From positions 1,922,001 to 1,986,000 of the forward strand of contig NZ_CP080525.1 in assembly GCF_024746815.1 (NCBI RefSeq): a DNA stretch of 64,000 bases, read 5' to 3'. Shown one piece after another: positions 1-8,478 of this stretch. This DNA comes from Mesorhizobium sp. AR07 (GTDB lineage: Bacteria > Pseudomonadota > Alphaproteobacteria > Rhizobiales > Rhizobiaceae). Position 1 is the stretch's first letter, and each line of letters begins with the position of its first letter. Under the pieces are notes generated by a model. It ran no database searches, was not told the origin of the DNA, and saw only the letters and a program-made list of their open reading frames with translations. Made by a program: the position numbers and the translations under genes.

Positions 1-817
1 TGCCGTCAAAGACGTCGAGCCGCGTCTCGACGCCGGCCAGCCTGGCGCGATCGGCGAACATGCGGCTTTCGTCCACCAGCGTCTCGTCCGCGCCGGCTTG
101 CAGAAAGACAGGCGGAAGACCGCTGAGGTCGGCATAGAGTGCACTGACCTCCGGATCGAGCCGGTCGCCATCGCCGATGAAGTTCGTCACCAGCCAGTCG
201 ACGCCGGCCTTGGCGAAAGCCGGATCCTTGTCGCGGTTGGTTTCGTAGCTGGCGCCGGTCAGCGCCATGTCGAACCAGCCGGAGATGATCAATGTAGCAA
301 CCGGCAGCGGCCGCCCTTCGGCACGCAACCGCTGCAGCACGCCATAGGTGAGCACCGCGCCACAGGAATCGCCGGCAAGCGCGATGTGCCTGGTGTCGAC
401 GCCTTGCCCGGTGCGGTCGGTGAGCCAGGTCCAGGCTGTCATCGCCGCATCGCGTTGGGCCGGATGCTTGGCCTGGTGCGCCAGCGGATAATCGTAGAGC
501 AGTGCCCGACAGCCAACCGCCTTGGCCAGATGGCCGACCAGCTTGCGGTGCGTGTACATCGAGCCGCCTATGAAGCCGCCGCCATGCGCGTAAAACAGCA
601 CCCGCTGCTCGTCGGCGCCCTTCGGCACGATCCACATCGCCGGCACGCCGCCAGCATCGACCTCGATATAGTCGACGCCGCCCGGTTCGCCGGTCAGCGC
701 CGTCCAGTGCGTGTCGTTGAAGTCGATGATCGCTTGCGGGCTGGTCAGCTTGCCCGCATTGGCCGCGATCGCCGCGTAGTGGTTCCTGTTTGCCTCGCTC
801 TGTATGCTCGCCATCAT
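1..817 (-). CDS. alpha/beta hydrolase, hormone-sensitive-lipase-type esterase (3' end outside window)
   Basis: This is a serine esterase of the acetyl-esterase/HSL type, probably cytoplasmic because no signal peptide is seen. About 272 codons are visible and the C-terminus runs off the left edge. The oxyanion-hole motif HGGGF starts near residue 78 and the nucleophile elbow GDSCG lies near residues 149-153, with Ser151 as the likely nucleophile. A late segment with the pattern GADETLVDES probably carries the catalytic Asp; the His is beyond the edge. Two ATG codons are adjacent (817 and 814) and the first was taken. The substrate cannot be told from sequence. The gene reads in the same direction as the next gene upstream, about 100 bp away. 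Confidence 0.88.
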   Translation of the reverse strand, partial: MMASIQSEANRNHYAAIAANAGKLTSPQAIIDFNDTHWTALTGEPGGVDYIEVDAGGVPAMWIVPKGADEQRVLFYAHGGGFIGGSMYTHRKLVGHLAKAVGCRALLYDYPLAHQAKHPAQRDAAMTAWTWLTDRTGQGVDTRHIALAGDSCGAVLTYGVLQRLRAEGRPLPVATLIISGWFDMALTGASYETNRDKDPAFAKAGVDWLVTNFIGDGDRLDPEVSALYADLSGLPPVFLQAGADETLVDESRMFADRARLAGVETRLDVFDG

Positions 818-921
818 GGTCTCCCGGGGTTGCGGATCGCGGGCCGCGCGACCTTCAAAGCCTAGGACGAACGGGAGGGCAGAAAGGATACGTCGCAGCG
901 GATGCTTTTTTGCGGGCGCGG

Positions 922-1803
922 CTAATTCCCGCCGCCAAACATCGCGGCATGACGCCGGGCGAATTCGACGAACGGCGTTGCGCGCACGCCAAACATCTCA
1001 TGCGTCGCCAGATGCACCCGCGATTTCGGCCGCCGCAGCCGCTCGGCCAGTTGCTCGTCCAGCGCATCGGCGAAGTCGGCTGAAATGCCGTTGGCCAGCA
1101 GACTGCGCCGCCGCACGTCAGGGCTGACATCGACATAGCGGACCGGCCTGCCAATCGCTTGCGATATCCGCGCCGCGACATCGCTCATGGTCAGCGCCTC
1201 GGGCCCGGTCATGTCGAGGCTCTCGCCTTCATGGCCGCCATCGCGCAGCAGCCGGAAGGCCACCTTGGCGATGTCCTCGACATCGACCGGCGACAATTCG
1301 GTGTCGCCGAGCGCAAGGTAAAAAGCGCCCTCGGTGGCGATGATCGACACGTCGCGCAGATAGACCTGCATGAACTGGCTGGGGCGCAGATGCGTCCACG
1401 CCATGCCTGCCCCTTCCAGATAGCGCTCGATCTCCTCATGCATGCGCGTGAAGCGGAATTTCGTCGCGTCATAGCCGATGTTGGATTCCGCGCCGGAAAA
1501 CTTCACCATATGGGCAATACCAGCCTGTTTGCAGGCATCGATGAAGCAGCACTGCGTTTCCGTCATGTCCTCGGCGGCGGTCGATATCATCAGCACGCGG
1601 TCGATGCCGTCAAGCGCGGCGCCCAGCGTTTCAGGCCGGCGCATATCGCCCTCGACCAGTTGTACGCCGATAAGCTCGTCGAGGCCCGCCGCCGATGCCC
1701 GTGCCGGATTTCGCACCAGCGCCCTCACCTCATGCTTCTGCCGTGCGAACTCGCGCACGATCGCCTTGCCGTTCAGGCCGGTGGCGCCTGTCACCAGGAT
1801 CAT
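922..1803 (-). CDS. NmrA-like NAD(P)-binding oxidoreductase (atypical SDR)
   Basis: The 293-residue protein begins with a Rossmann fold whose glycine motif reads TGATGLNG at residues 5-12, the hallmark of NmrA/atypical short-chain dehydrogenases. Members bind NAD(P)H and act as quinone or small-carbonyl reductases or as redox sensors. An ATG at 1803 with GGAGAG a few bases before it is preferred over the upstream extension, which is low-complexity and not protein-like. The gene is followed on the same strand by the esterase and preceded by the RibD-like reductase, but the gaps are over 100 bp, so an operon is uncertain. The natural substrate is unknown. Confidence 0.85.
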   Translation of the reverse strand: MILVTGATGLNGKAIVREFARQKHEVRALVRNPARASAAGLDELIGVQLVEGDMRRPETLGAALDGIDRVLMISTAAEDMTETQCCFIDACKQAGIAHMVKFSGAESNIGYDATKFRFTRMHEEIERYLEGAGMAWTHLRPSQFMQVYLRDVSIIATEGAFYLALGDTELSPVDVEDIAKVAFRLLRDGGHEGESLDMTGPEALTMSDVAARISQAIGRPVRYVDVSPDVRRRSLLANGISADFADALDEQLAERLRRPKSRVHLATHEMFGVRATPFVEFARRHAAMFGGGN

Positions 1804-1932
1804 GGTCTTGTCTCTCCGTTCAGGGTTGCCACGGCCGCCCTGGCGACCGCACCTTGAAGACGAAGAGACGCGGGCAAAGGATTCCGCCCAAACAACTTTT
1901 TTGTCGGCGAGATGCCTTTGCCATGCCACCGG

Positions 1933-2520
1933 TCAGCCAGCCGGCGCGTAGCGATTGACCACCATGCCGCAGGCATAGGCCTTCGAGCCAAGCAGGCGCA
2001 GGGTCTTGAAGCCGCCCTGATCAAAAATCCGGCGCCCAGCGCCCAGCACTGCCGGGTTGACGAACAGCTGGAATTCGTCGACCAGCCCGGCCGCGATCAG
2101 CGCCGACGCAAATCCTGCCCCGCCGAAGACGGCCATGTCGCCGCCATCGCCCGCCTTCAGCGCCTTGACCTCGCGCGGCAGGTCGCCGCTGGCGACGCTC
2201 GTGCGCTCCCATCGCGAGGCTTTGAGCCTGTCGCTCAGCACCACCTTCTGCGCATCGACGATGCGCTGCGCGAAGGCATAGAACGGATCGCTCGGAAATT
2301 TCTTCGCCGCATTGCCCCAATGGGTGAGATACCCCTCCTCGGCCATCTTGCGGCTGAGTAGTATGGTGTCGATGCCGGCGAAGACGGCGTTGAAATCCCG
2401 CTTCAGCCCGTCGTCCCAGGCGCTGTCGTCGCCCCATTCCCAGAGCTGCCAGGGACGGTCCTCATTGGCGCCGACAAAGCCGTCGACCGACATCTGCATC
2501 TGCAGGATCAGCTTTTTCAT
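1933..2520 (-). CDS. RibD C-terminal/dihydrofolate-reductase-fold family protein
   Basis: This protein of 195 residues has the DHFR-like fold of the RibD C-terminal family: an N-terminal strand ending in QMSVDGFVG, a central GG-containing nucleotide-binding stretch (VFGGAGF), and a C-terminal strand pattern typical of the group. Such stand-alone proteins are predicted NADPH-dependent reductases, but few have known substrates. Two ATGs are close (2526 and 2520); the second is better spaced from the GAGGAG ribosome site. It is divergent from an HxlR regulator, a common arrangement in which the regulator represses the reductase in response to a reactive small molecule. Confidence 0.85.
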   Translation of the reverse strand: MKKLILQMQMSVDGFVGANEDRPWQLWEWGDDSAWDDGLKRDFNAVFAGIDTILLSRKMAEEGYLTHWGNAAKKFPSDPFYAFAQRIVDAQKVVLSDRLKASRWERTSVASGDLPREVKALKAGDGGDMAVFGGAGFASALIAAGLVDEFQLFVNPAVLGAGRRIFDQGGFKTLRLLGSKAYACGMVVNRYAPAG

Positions 2521-2673
2521 CGTCATTCTCCTCGGTTTGTCAGGGCTCGAGGGTGCGGGCGAAGTCCAGTACCCAGCGATCCCTCTACGACCACAACGGT
2601 TTACATTTGGAATCATTGACGCGGAGCAAAAATGGTGTCAATAGTAAATTGATTTAAAAATAGAACCATAGAA
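2521..2673. promoter_or_regulatory. divergent promoter region between RibD-like reductase and HxlR regulator
   Basis: The region is markedly A/T-rich near the regulator compared with the surrounding DNA. It contains the inverted pair ATTGAC (2615-2620) and GTCAAT (2637-2642), separated by 16 bases, and an AT-rich stretch at 2641-2662. HxlR proteins are winged-helix dimers that bind such symmetric sites in shared promoters. The assignment as operator is an inference. Confidence 0.45.
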
Positions 2674-3090
2674 ATGTCGACGCGCGAAAAATCCGGTTGC
2701 CCGATCAACCTGTCGCTCGAACTGCTCGGCGACCGCTGGACGCTGCTCATCATCCGCGACCTTATCTTCGCCGGGAAAAAGCATTTTCGGGAATTCCTGC
2801 GGTCCGACGAAGGCATCTCCTCGCGCACGCTGGCCGAGCGCCTGCAGACGCTGCAGGACGAAGGAATCCTCACCCGCGGCGACGACCCGACGCATGGGCT
2901 GAAGACGGTCTACCGGCTGACCGAGGCCGGCATCGACCTGCTGCCCGTGCTGGCGACCCTCGGCGCCTGGGGCAGCAAGCACCGCAAGGCCAACGATCAA
3001 CTGGCGCGGATCGCCAACGAGCTGGCGGCCGGTGGCGACGCCGCGCTGGATCGCATGAAGGTGGCGTTGCGGGCGGAGCATATTGTCTAG
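2674..3090 (+). CDS. HxlR-family transcriptional regulator
   Basis: The protein has 138 residues, the usual HxlR size. It opens with a Cys at residue 9 followed by the family pattern LELLGDRWTLLIIRDL, then the winged-helix recognition region GISSRTLAERLQTLQDEGIL and the wing with YRLTEAG. HxlR regulators are one-component sensors of electrophiles or redox stress, often through that N-terminal Cys. It starts at an ATG in an AT-rich promoter region shared with the divergent reductase, which is its most likely target together with itself. Confidence 0.92.
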   Translation: MSTREKSGCPINLSLELLGDRWTLLIIRDLIFAGKKHFREFLRSDEGISSRTLAERLQTLQDEGILTRGDDPTHGLKTVYRLTEAGIDLLPVLATLGAWGSKHRKANDQLARIANELAAGGDAALDRMKVALRAEHIV

Positions 3091-3154
3091 GCGAATGCAT
3101 TTGAGCAGAATTCGGTCGAAACCAGAACCGCTCTTCTGCCCAGAACCGCTCTCT

Positions 3155-3335
3155 TCTGCGAAGCCGGCGCCGCCCTCATTGCCCTGCCGGGCATTTCTCC
3201 CCCGTAGAACGGGGAGAAAGAGGCTGGCCGCACGCCGGCGCCCTCTTTGCACCGCTGACAAATAGCGAAAGCGGCTATGGCAGCACCCCCTCTCCCCGTC
3301 TCTATACGGGGAGTTGAGGAGTGGTCCGCGCAGCG
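3155..3335. repeat. degenerate intergenic hairpin repeat
   Basis: The 422 bp between the HxlR gene and dinB hold no convincing gene. This part contains two GC-rich hairpins (around 3205-3222, CCCCGTAGAACGGGG, and 3292-3313, CTCCCCGT...ACGGGGAG) and a decayed arm of the CTGCCGGGCAT type seen in the ~160-bp inverted-repeat family elsewhere in the window. It is read as a decayed member of that family. Confidence 0.5.
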
Positions 3336-3450
3336 GACGAAAAGCCAATTGCTTGGCTTTTCGAATGACGAACGCCGGCAGGCAGGTGAGGGCAGCGCCA
3401 ACGCTCGAAACTAAGCGACGCAAACTCAGCATTCCAAAACTCACGCCATC

Positions 3451-3484
3451 TTGACAACCATCTGCTTTTGTTCTCTATCTGTTC
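3451..3484 (+). promoter_or_regulatory. LexA (SOS) box overlapping the dinB promoter
   Basis: GTTC-TCTATCT-GTTC at 3470-3484 is an exact match to the direct-repeat LexA site GTTC-N7-GTTC known for alphaproteobacteria. A TTGACA hexamer at 3451-3456 would place the -10 hexamer about 17 bp later, within the box, so bound LexA would block RNA polymerase. It lies 29 bp before the dinB start codon. Confidence 0.8.
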
Positions 3485-3512
3485 TCATCTATCAGCAACT
3501 GCGGATGTGGGG

Positions 3513-4760
3513 ATGGAAACGACAGCCACCATCCTGCATGCCGATCTCGATGCCTTCTATGCCTCGGTCGAGCAGTTGCTCGATCCGTCGCTGCGCGGCA
3601 AGCCGATCGCTGTCGGCGGCGGCGTCGTGCTGGCCGCTTCCTATGAGGCGCGCGCCTTCGGCGTGCGTGGCGGCATGCCGGGACGCAAGGCGCGCGAGCT
3701 CTGCCCGCAGTTGATCTTTGTCGGTGGCAATTTCAGCGACTACCAGCGGCTGGGCGACGCAGCGATAAAGGTACTCGACGATTTCACGCCCGTGGTCGAG
3801 CGCATTTCCATCGACGAGGCCTTTGCCGATGTCGCCGGCTGCACGCATCTGTTTGGATCCCCGCAAGAAATCGCCACGACCATCCGCCACCGCGTGCGGG
3901 CCGAACTCGGCCTGCCGATCTCGATCGGCGTGGCGCGCACCAAGCATCTGGCCAAGATCGCTTCGCAGGTGGCCAAGCCCGACGGGCTGGTGGTGGTCGA
4001 CCCCGGCACCGAGCTTGCCTTCCTGCATGACCTGCCCGTCGGGCTGATGTGGGGCGTCGGCCCGGCGACCAAAGCGCGGCTGGCCGAGATCGGCATCGAG
4101 ACCATCGGCCAGCTGGCCAGGACGCATAGCGGCGCGCTGACGCGGCTGCTCGGTCCCGCCGCCGGCGAAAAGCTGTCGGCGCTGTCCTGGAACCGCGACC
4201 TGCGCAGACTGGAGACGAAACGTCGGGCGCACTCTGCCGGCGCGCAGTCGGCGCTTGGGCAGAAACCCGCCGTGGCGCGGGTCATCGTACCCACTCTGCT
4301 GCATCTGGCCGACCGCGTCGCCAGCCGGCTGCGCGCCAAGGCTCGGCCCGGGCGCACGGTGACGGTGCGCGTGCGCTTTGCCGACCTCAGCACTGTTTCG
4401 CGCTCGATCACGCTCGACCAGCCGATCTCGGCGACAACGATCCTGGCCGAGATCGCCGGCGATCTGGTGCGCGGCGTGCTTGCCGACCACCGCCAAGAGA
4501 AAACAATCTCGCTGCTGGCGATCTCGGTCTCGCATCTCGAGGAAAGTGCCGAGTTGCAGCTCGAACTGCCGCTCGGCCTCGCCGACGAGAAACGCCGTCC
4601 CGGCACCCGCAAAGGTCTGGCCCGCTTCGGCGCCGACCGCGCCATCGACAAGATCCGCGAGCGTTTCGGCAAGCAGGCGGTCGGCTACGGCACGGTGGCG
4701 CTGGAGGCGGCGCGCTCGGTTCCCGACGAATTCAGGGAGTTGGCGGAGAAGGAATTGTGA
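3513..4760 (+). CDS. dinB: DNA polymerase IV (Y-family)
   Basis: This is a Y-family translesion DNA polymerase of 415 residues. The catalytic carboxylates are visible in ILHADLDAFYASVE near the N-terminus and in ISIDEAFADV about 100 residues later. The little-finger domain follows the helix-hairpin-helix segment (MWGVGPATKARLAEIGI). The ATG at 3513 directly precedes the conserved first strand; an upstream ATG in frame would add residues that overlap the LexA box. The C-terminus does not end in a clear QL(S/D)LF-type clamp motif, although QLELPLG occurs near residue 355. Regulation by LexA is supported by the box immediately upstream. It stands alone rather than in an imuAB/dnaE2 cassette. Confidence 0.95.
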   Translation: METTATILHADLDAFYASVEQLLDPSLRGKPIAVGGGVVLAASYEARAFGVRGGMPGRKARELCPQLIFVGGNFSDYQRLGDAAIKVLDDFTPVVERISIDEAFADVAGCTHLFGSPQEIATTIRHRVRAELGLPISIGVARTKHLAKIASQVAKPDGLVVVDPGTELAFLHDLPVGLMWGVGPATKARLAEIGIETIGQLARTHSGALTRLLGPAAGEKLSALSWNRDLRRLETKRRAHSAGAQSALGQKPAVARVIVPTLLHLADRVASRLRAKARPGRTVTVRVRFADLSTVSRSITLDQPISATTILAEIAGDLVRGVLADHRQEKTISLLAISVSHLEESAELQLELPLGLADEKRRPGTRKGLARFGADRAIDKIRERFGKQAVGYGTVALEAARSVPDEFRELAEKEL

Positions 4761-4778
4761 GCGGGGAACGGCGAAGCA

Positions 4779-5807
4779 TCATTCCGTCGCCTCGCCATCC
4801 CAGTACTGCCTCACCGCAGCCATGTCGAAAATGCCGTCGCGCCGGCGCAAGGCGTCGACCGCGACCTTGTTCGAGTCGGGATAGACGCACACCTCATTGG
4901 GGTTGTGCTCGCCAATCATCAGGTAGCGGCACGGTCCGGTACCGCTGTTGAGGAAGGAATGGCCAACCGGCCGGCCGGCGGGAAAGCAGACATAGTCGCC
5001 GGCCTTCATCTTGTAGTGCTCCTCGCCAAGCAGCAGTGTCACCTGCCCTTCCAGGATCAGCGCATGCTCCTCCTCCAGCATGTGGTAGTGCCTGGGCGCC
5101 AGGCGCATGCCGGGGGCAGGCGCCTCGATCAGCATGCCGACATGATAATCGGGCCGCCCCAAGGCGGCATAGGTCAGATGCCTGGACCGGCCGCCGAAGC
5201 GCGGGCCTTCGCCTTCGACCTTCCATTCGACGGTGTCGCTGGCGATCGGCGGGATCGGTGCGGCCGCGGCCTTCGTGACACCGGCCGTCACATCCGACGG
5301 CAACGGATCGCCGGTGGCCAGGCCGGTGTTCTCGCCGTCCCAGTAGGTTCGGGTTGCCGCGAGATCGAAGAGCGCGCGACTGCCCAGGGCGCGCACCAGC
5401 ACCTTGTTGGAGGCGGTGTAGACGACCACGTCATTTTGGTTGCGCTCGCCGACGATGACATAGCGGCATGGCGCGGCGCTGGTGTTGACGAGGCAATGCC
5501 CCGCCGCGGCACCCGCCGGAAAGCAGATATAGTCTCCAGCCTTCATCTCATAGGCGGCGTCGCCGACATAAGCGGTCAGCATCCCTTCTAGGATGAAGAC
5601 ATGCTCCTCCTCGAAAATATGGTAGTGCGCCGGCGAGGTCTGCTTGCCCGCCGGCAACTCCTCGATCGCCACGCCGACATGATAAGTCTCGCCAAGGGCG
5701 GCAAGCGACAAATGCCGGTAGCGCACGCCGAACCGCGGCACATCGGACCATTCGGTCCACGGCACCTCATCCGATGCGAACGGCACTGGCGCTTTGTCGT
5801 CTGCCAT
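4779..5807 (-). CDS. double-cupin protein
   Basis: The 342-residue protein is built of two homologous cupin halves, roughly residues 20-165 and 190-340. Each half carries the motif H-Y-H-x2-EEEH-x3-LEG, a later PAG(x)2-GH pattern, and ends with an F(D)(L/M)AA-x2-YWDGE segment. The His/Glu set is the usual cupin metal site, so both halves may bind metal. Function is not recognisable; bicupins include ureidoglycine aminohydrolases, oxalate decarboxylases and sugar-binding proteins. AGGAGG precedes the start at 5807. It lies downstream of the polyol operon on the same strand with a gap of about 150 bp, so co-transcription is possible but unproven. Confidence 0.85.
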   Translation of the reverse strand: MADDKAPVPFASDEVPWTEWSDVPRFGVRYRHLSLAALGETYHVGVAIEELPAGKQTSPAHYHIFEEEHVFILEGMLTAYVGDAAYEMKAGDYICFPAGAAAGHCLVNTSAAPCRYVIVGERNQNDVVVYTASNKVLVRALGSRALFDLAATRTYWDGENTGLATGDPLPSDVTAGVTKAAAAPIPPIASDTVEWKVEGEGPRFGGRSRHLTYAALGRPDYHVGMLIEAPAPGMRLAPRHYHMLEEEHALILEGQVTLLLGEEHYKMKAGDYVCFPAGRPVGHSFLNSGTGPCRYLMIGEHNPNEVCVYPDSNKVAVDALRRRDGIFDMAAVRQYWDGEATE

Positions 5808-5954
5808 CGGAGCCTCCTGGTCTGTCGCGCTGCCCTCATCGCACAGCCATGCTGCAAGAGGGTCTACGACAGAACCAAGCTGCCAGCTTCCGGCATCGTC
5901 GCCAAGTGGCGCTCCGCTAGGCTCCTGACACAGCCAGACAGGAGCCGCTTGCGA

Positions 5955-7556
5955 TCACTCCCTGATCGCCTTGCCGGCCTTTTGCAGCAGCTCGAACGCC
6001 GCGAAGCGCTTGGCGTGCCAGCCGGCCAGCGAAGCATCGGGATGGTAGACCTCGCCGAGTTCCGACATGCCGGCCATGGCCGCCGTGACATCTTGGTAAG
6101 CCCCGGCAGCGACAGCGCCCAGCATCGCCGAGCCGAGCAGCACCGGCTCCGGCGAGGTCGACGCCACCACCACCATGCCCGTCGTGTCGGCAAGCAGCTG
6201 GCGCACCAGCGGGCTTTGCCCGGCGCCGCCGCTGACCACGATGGTGTCGACGGGAATGCCCTTGTCATGCTGCGCCCGCACGATCTGGCGCGCGCCGTAA
6301 CCCAGCCCGCAGACGCCCGCGACATAGAGCCCGATCAGGCTGTCGAGGGCGGTGTCGAGATCGAGCCCGGCAATCAGCGCGCGCGAATCGGGGTCGGCGA
6401 AGGGCGCGCGGTTGCCGAGGAATTCCGGCACGACATGGATGCCGCTAACCAGCGCCGGCGCGGCCGCCGCCCCTTTGCGGCTTTGCGCCTGCAGCGCCAG
6501 CCAGGCGCTGAGGCCGAGGCCCTCGACCTGAGCCTTGGCCGTCGCCTCGCCGGCCGCCGGGTGCATGCGCACGAGATGGTCGATCGCGGCACCCGCCGCC
6601 GATTGGCCGCCCTCGTTCAGCCACAGGCCCGGCACCATGGCCGAGAAATACGGCCCCCAGACGCCGTCGACGAAGGCCGGCTCGGCCGTCGACGACAAGG
6701 TGCAGGCCGAGGTGCCGAAGACATAGGCCATGCGCGACAGAACGCTGCCGAAATCGCCGCGCGCGCCGACCGTGCCGACGCCGCCGGCATGCGCGTCGAT
6801 CAGCCCGGCCGCCACCGCGGTGCCGGGACGCAGGCCAAAGTCCGCCGCCGCTTGCGCGGTCAGGCCGCCGCCGAGTGCGGCGCCGGCCGGCACGATCTCG
6901 GTGCCGATGCGCGCGAACGCCTCGTCGGCCAGCGAACCCAGGCCGATCTTGCGGAAATAGGCCTCATCCCAGCGGCTCTCATGCGCCAGATAGGTCCATT
7001 TGCAGGTCACCGTGCAGACCGAGCGGGCAAGGCTGCCGGTCGCCCGCCAGGTCAGGAAATCGGCGAGGTCCAGGAACTGCCAGGCGGTGTTGAAGGTGGC
7101 GGGCATGTTTTCCGCCAGCCACAGAAGTTTCGGCGTCTCCATCTCCGGCGAGATGACGCCGCCGACATAGGTCAGCACCGCCTCCCCGCTGCGGTTGACG
7201 CGGCGCGTCTGCTCGGCGGCGCGGTGATCCATCCAGACGATGATGTTGCGTTCGGCATTTCCCGATTTGCTTGCCGGCAAGGGCACGCCGCCCTCGCCCA
7301 GCACCACCAGCGAACAGGTGGCGTCGAAGCCGATGCCGGCGATCGCCTCGGGCACTATGCCGGCATCGGCGACAGCGGCGCGGGTGGCGGTGCACACCGC
7401 CCGCCAGATGTCGTTGCTCGACTGCTCGACAATGTCGCCGGGCTCGCGCCAGACCTCGATGTCCTGCTTGGCCGAAGCAAGCAGGTTTCCCGTGTGGTCA
7501 AACACCCCGGCACGCGCGCTACTGGTGCCGACGTCGATGCCGAGATAGTGGGGCAT
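5955..7556 (-). CDS. FGGY-family pentulose kinase (D-ribulokinase-like)
   Basis: This 533-residue cytoplasmic kinase shows the FGGY phosphate-1 loop GIDVGTSSARAGVFD at the N-terminus, the subgroup pattern GIGFDATCSLV and IIVWMDHRA in the first domain, and the adenosine loop VVSGGAGQSP in the second. The pentulose-kinase branch phosphorylates D-ribulose or similar ketoses with ATP. The ATG at 7556 has GAGAG upstream, better than the ATG twelve bases earlier. With the upstream SDR and ABC importer it completes a transport, oxidation and phosphorylation route for a pentitol. The exact sugar is inferred, not shown. A long hairpin repeat separates it from the SDR gene and may lower its expression. 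Confidence 0.88.
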   Translation of the reverse strand: MPHYLGIDVGTSSARAGVFDHTGNLLASAKQDIEVWREPGDIVEQSSNDIWRAVCTATRAAVADAGIVPEAIAGIGFDATCSLVVLGEGGVPLPASKSGNAERNIIVWMDHRAAEQTRRVNRSGEAVLTYVGGVISPEMETPKLLWLAENMPATFNTAWQFLDLADFLTWRATGSLARSVCTVTCKWTYLAHESRWDEAYFRKIGLGSLADEAFARIGTEIVPAGAALGGGLTAQAAADFGLRPGTAVAAGLIDAHAGGVGTVGARGDFGSVLSRMAYVFGTSACTLSSTAEPAFVDGVWGPYFSAMVPGLWLNEGGQSAAGAAIDHLVRMHPAAGEATAKAQVEGLGLSAWLALQAQSRKGAAAAPALVSGIHVVPEFLGNRAPFADPDSRALIAGLDLDTALDSLIGLYVAGVCGLGYGARQIVRAQHDKGIPVDTIVVSGGAGQSPLVRQLLADTTGMVVVASTSPEPVLLGSAMLGAVAAGAYQDVTAAMAGMSELGEVYHPDASLAGWHAKRFAAFELLQKAGKAIRE

Positions 7557-7569
7557 GGGATCTCTCATA

Positions 7570-7727
7570 GGGAATAGGCAGTAGGGCAGTAGGGCAGTAG
7601 GGCAGTAGGGCAGTAAAGATTAGCGAGACGGGGTAGGAAGCAGAAAGCGTTTTCTAACGGAGGTCGGACAGCAAGGCTGTGTCTACATCTTCCCCTACTG
7701 CCCTACTGCCCTACTGCCCTATTCCCC
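7570..7727. repeat. inverted pair of tandem 8-bp repeats
   Basis: The left arm has four full copies plus a partial copy of the unit GCAGTAGG (about 7577-7614). The right arm has about three copies of its complement (about 7694-7720), flanked by the matching ends GGGAATAGG and CCTATTCCC. Transcribed RNA would form a slippable hairpin of over 35 bp around an 80-base loop. It fills the space between the SDR stop and the kinase start. Confidence 0.85.
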
Positions 7728-8456
7728 TCACAAATCATTGCTCTGCGGCAAAATCACCAGGTCCCGGATCGTGACGTTGCGCGGGCGGGTCAGCATGAAC
7801 ATCACCGCTTCGGCCACTTCGCGCGGCTGCATCAGGCCGCCGGCGGCGAGCTCTTCCTCGAGCTTCGCCTTCGGCCAGTCGTCGACCAGCGCCGTCACCA
7901 CCGGGCCGGGCGCCACCGCGCCGACGCGCAGGCCGTGCTTGGCGACCTGCCGGCGCACCGTGTGGACGAAGGCCTGCACGGCGTGCTTGGAGGCGGTGTA
8001 GATCGGCTCCCAGACCACCGGAACCAGCCCGGCGATCGAACTGGTGACGATGATGTCGCCGATCTTGCGCTCGACCATGTGCGGCAGCACCGCGTGTATC
8101 GAGCGGAACACGGCATTGATGTTGAGGTTCAGCATGCGATCCCAGGCGTCGGGATCGCCTGCCAGCACCTCGCCGCCGACATAGGCGCCGGCATTGGCAT
8201 GGAAGATGTCGAGTTGGCCAGCCTTCTCCAGGATCCGCGGCATCATGGTGGCGACGCTTGCCGGCTGCATCAGGTCGATCACCAGCGGGATCGCCTTGGG
8301 GCCAAATTCCGCGCACAGGCTGTTCAGCGTCACCTCGGCGCGGTCGACCAGCACCACGCTGGCGCCCGCCGCCAGCATGTATCTGGCACATTCGAGGCCG
8401 ATGCCCGATGCGGCACCGGTGATTGCCGCAACTTTTCCAGACAGTTCCTGACTCAT
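7728..8456 (-). CDS. short-chain dehydrogenase, ribitol 2-dehydrogenase-like
   Basis: The 242-residue classical SDR has the cofactor motif TGAASGIG, the NAG-type strand motif HANAGAY, a Ser in TSSIAG and the catalytic YTASKH. It should oxidise a sugar alcohol with NAD(P). Its placement between a sugar ABC importer and a pentulose kinase points to a pentitol such as ribitol being turned into a ketopentose. AGGAAGAAG precedes the ATG at 8456; the upstream extension is not protein-like. The C-terminus is short and lacks an extra domain. The gene is 22 bp downstream of the permease and so is part of the same operon. Confidence 0.88.
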   Translation of the reverse strand: MSQELSGKVAAITGAASGIGLECARYMLAAGASVVLVDRAEVTLNSLCAEFGPKAIPLVIDLMQPASVATMMPRILEKAGQLDIFHANAGAYVGGEVLAGDPDAWDRMLNLNINAVFRSIHAVLPHMVERKIGDIIVTSSIAGLVPVVWEPIYTASKHAVQAFVHTVRRQVAKHGLRVGAVAPGPVVTALVDDWPKAKLEEELAAGGLMQPREVAEAVMFMLTRPRNVTIRDLVILPQSNDL

Positions 8457-8478
8457 GTTCTTCTTCCTGTTGATGGAT

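Noticed and set aside
7570..7727. Regular short repeats considered as a CRISPR array
   Set aside because: Units are 8 bp without spacers and the two arms are inverted copies.
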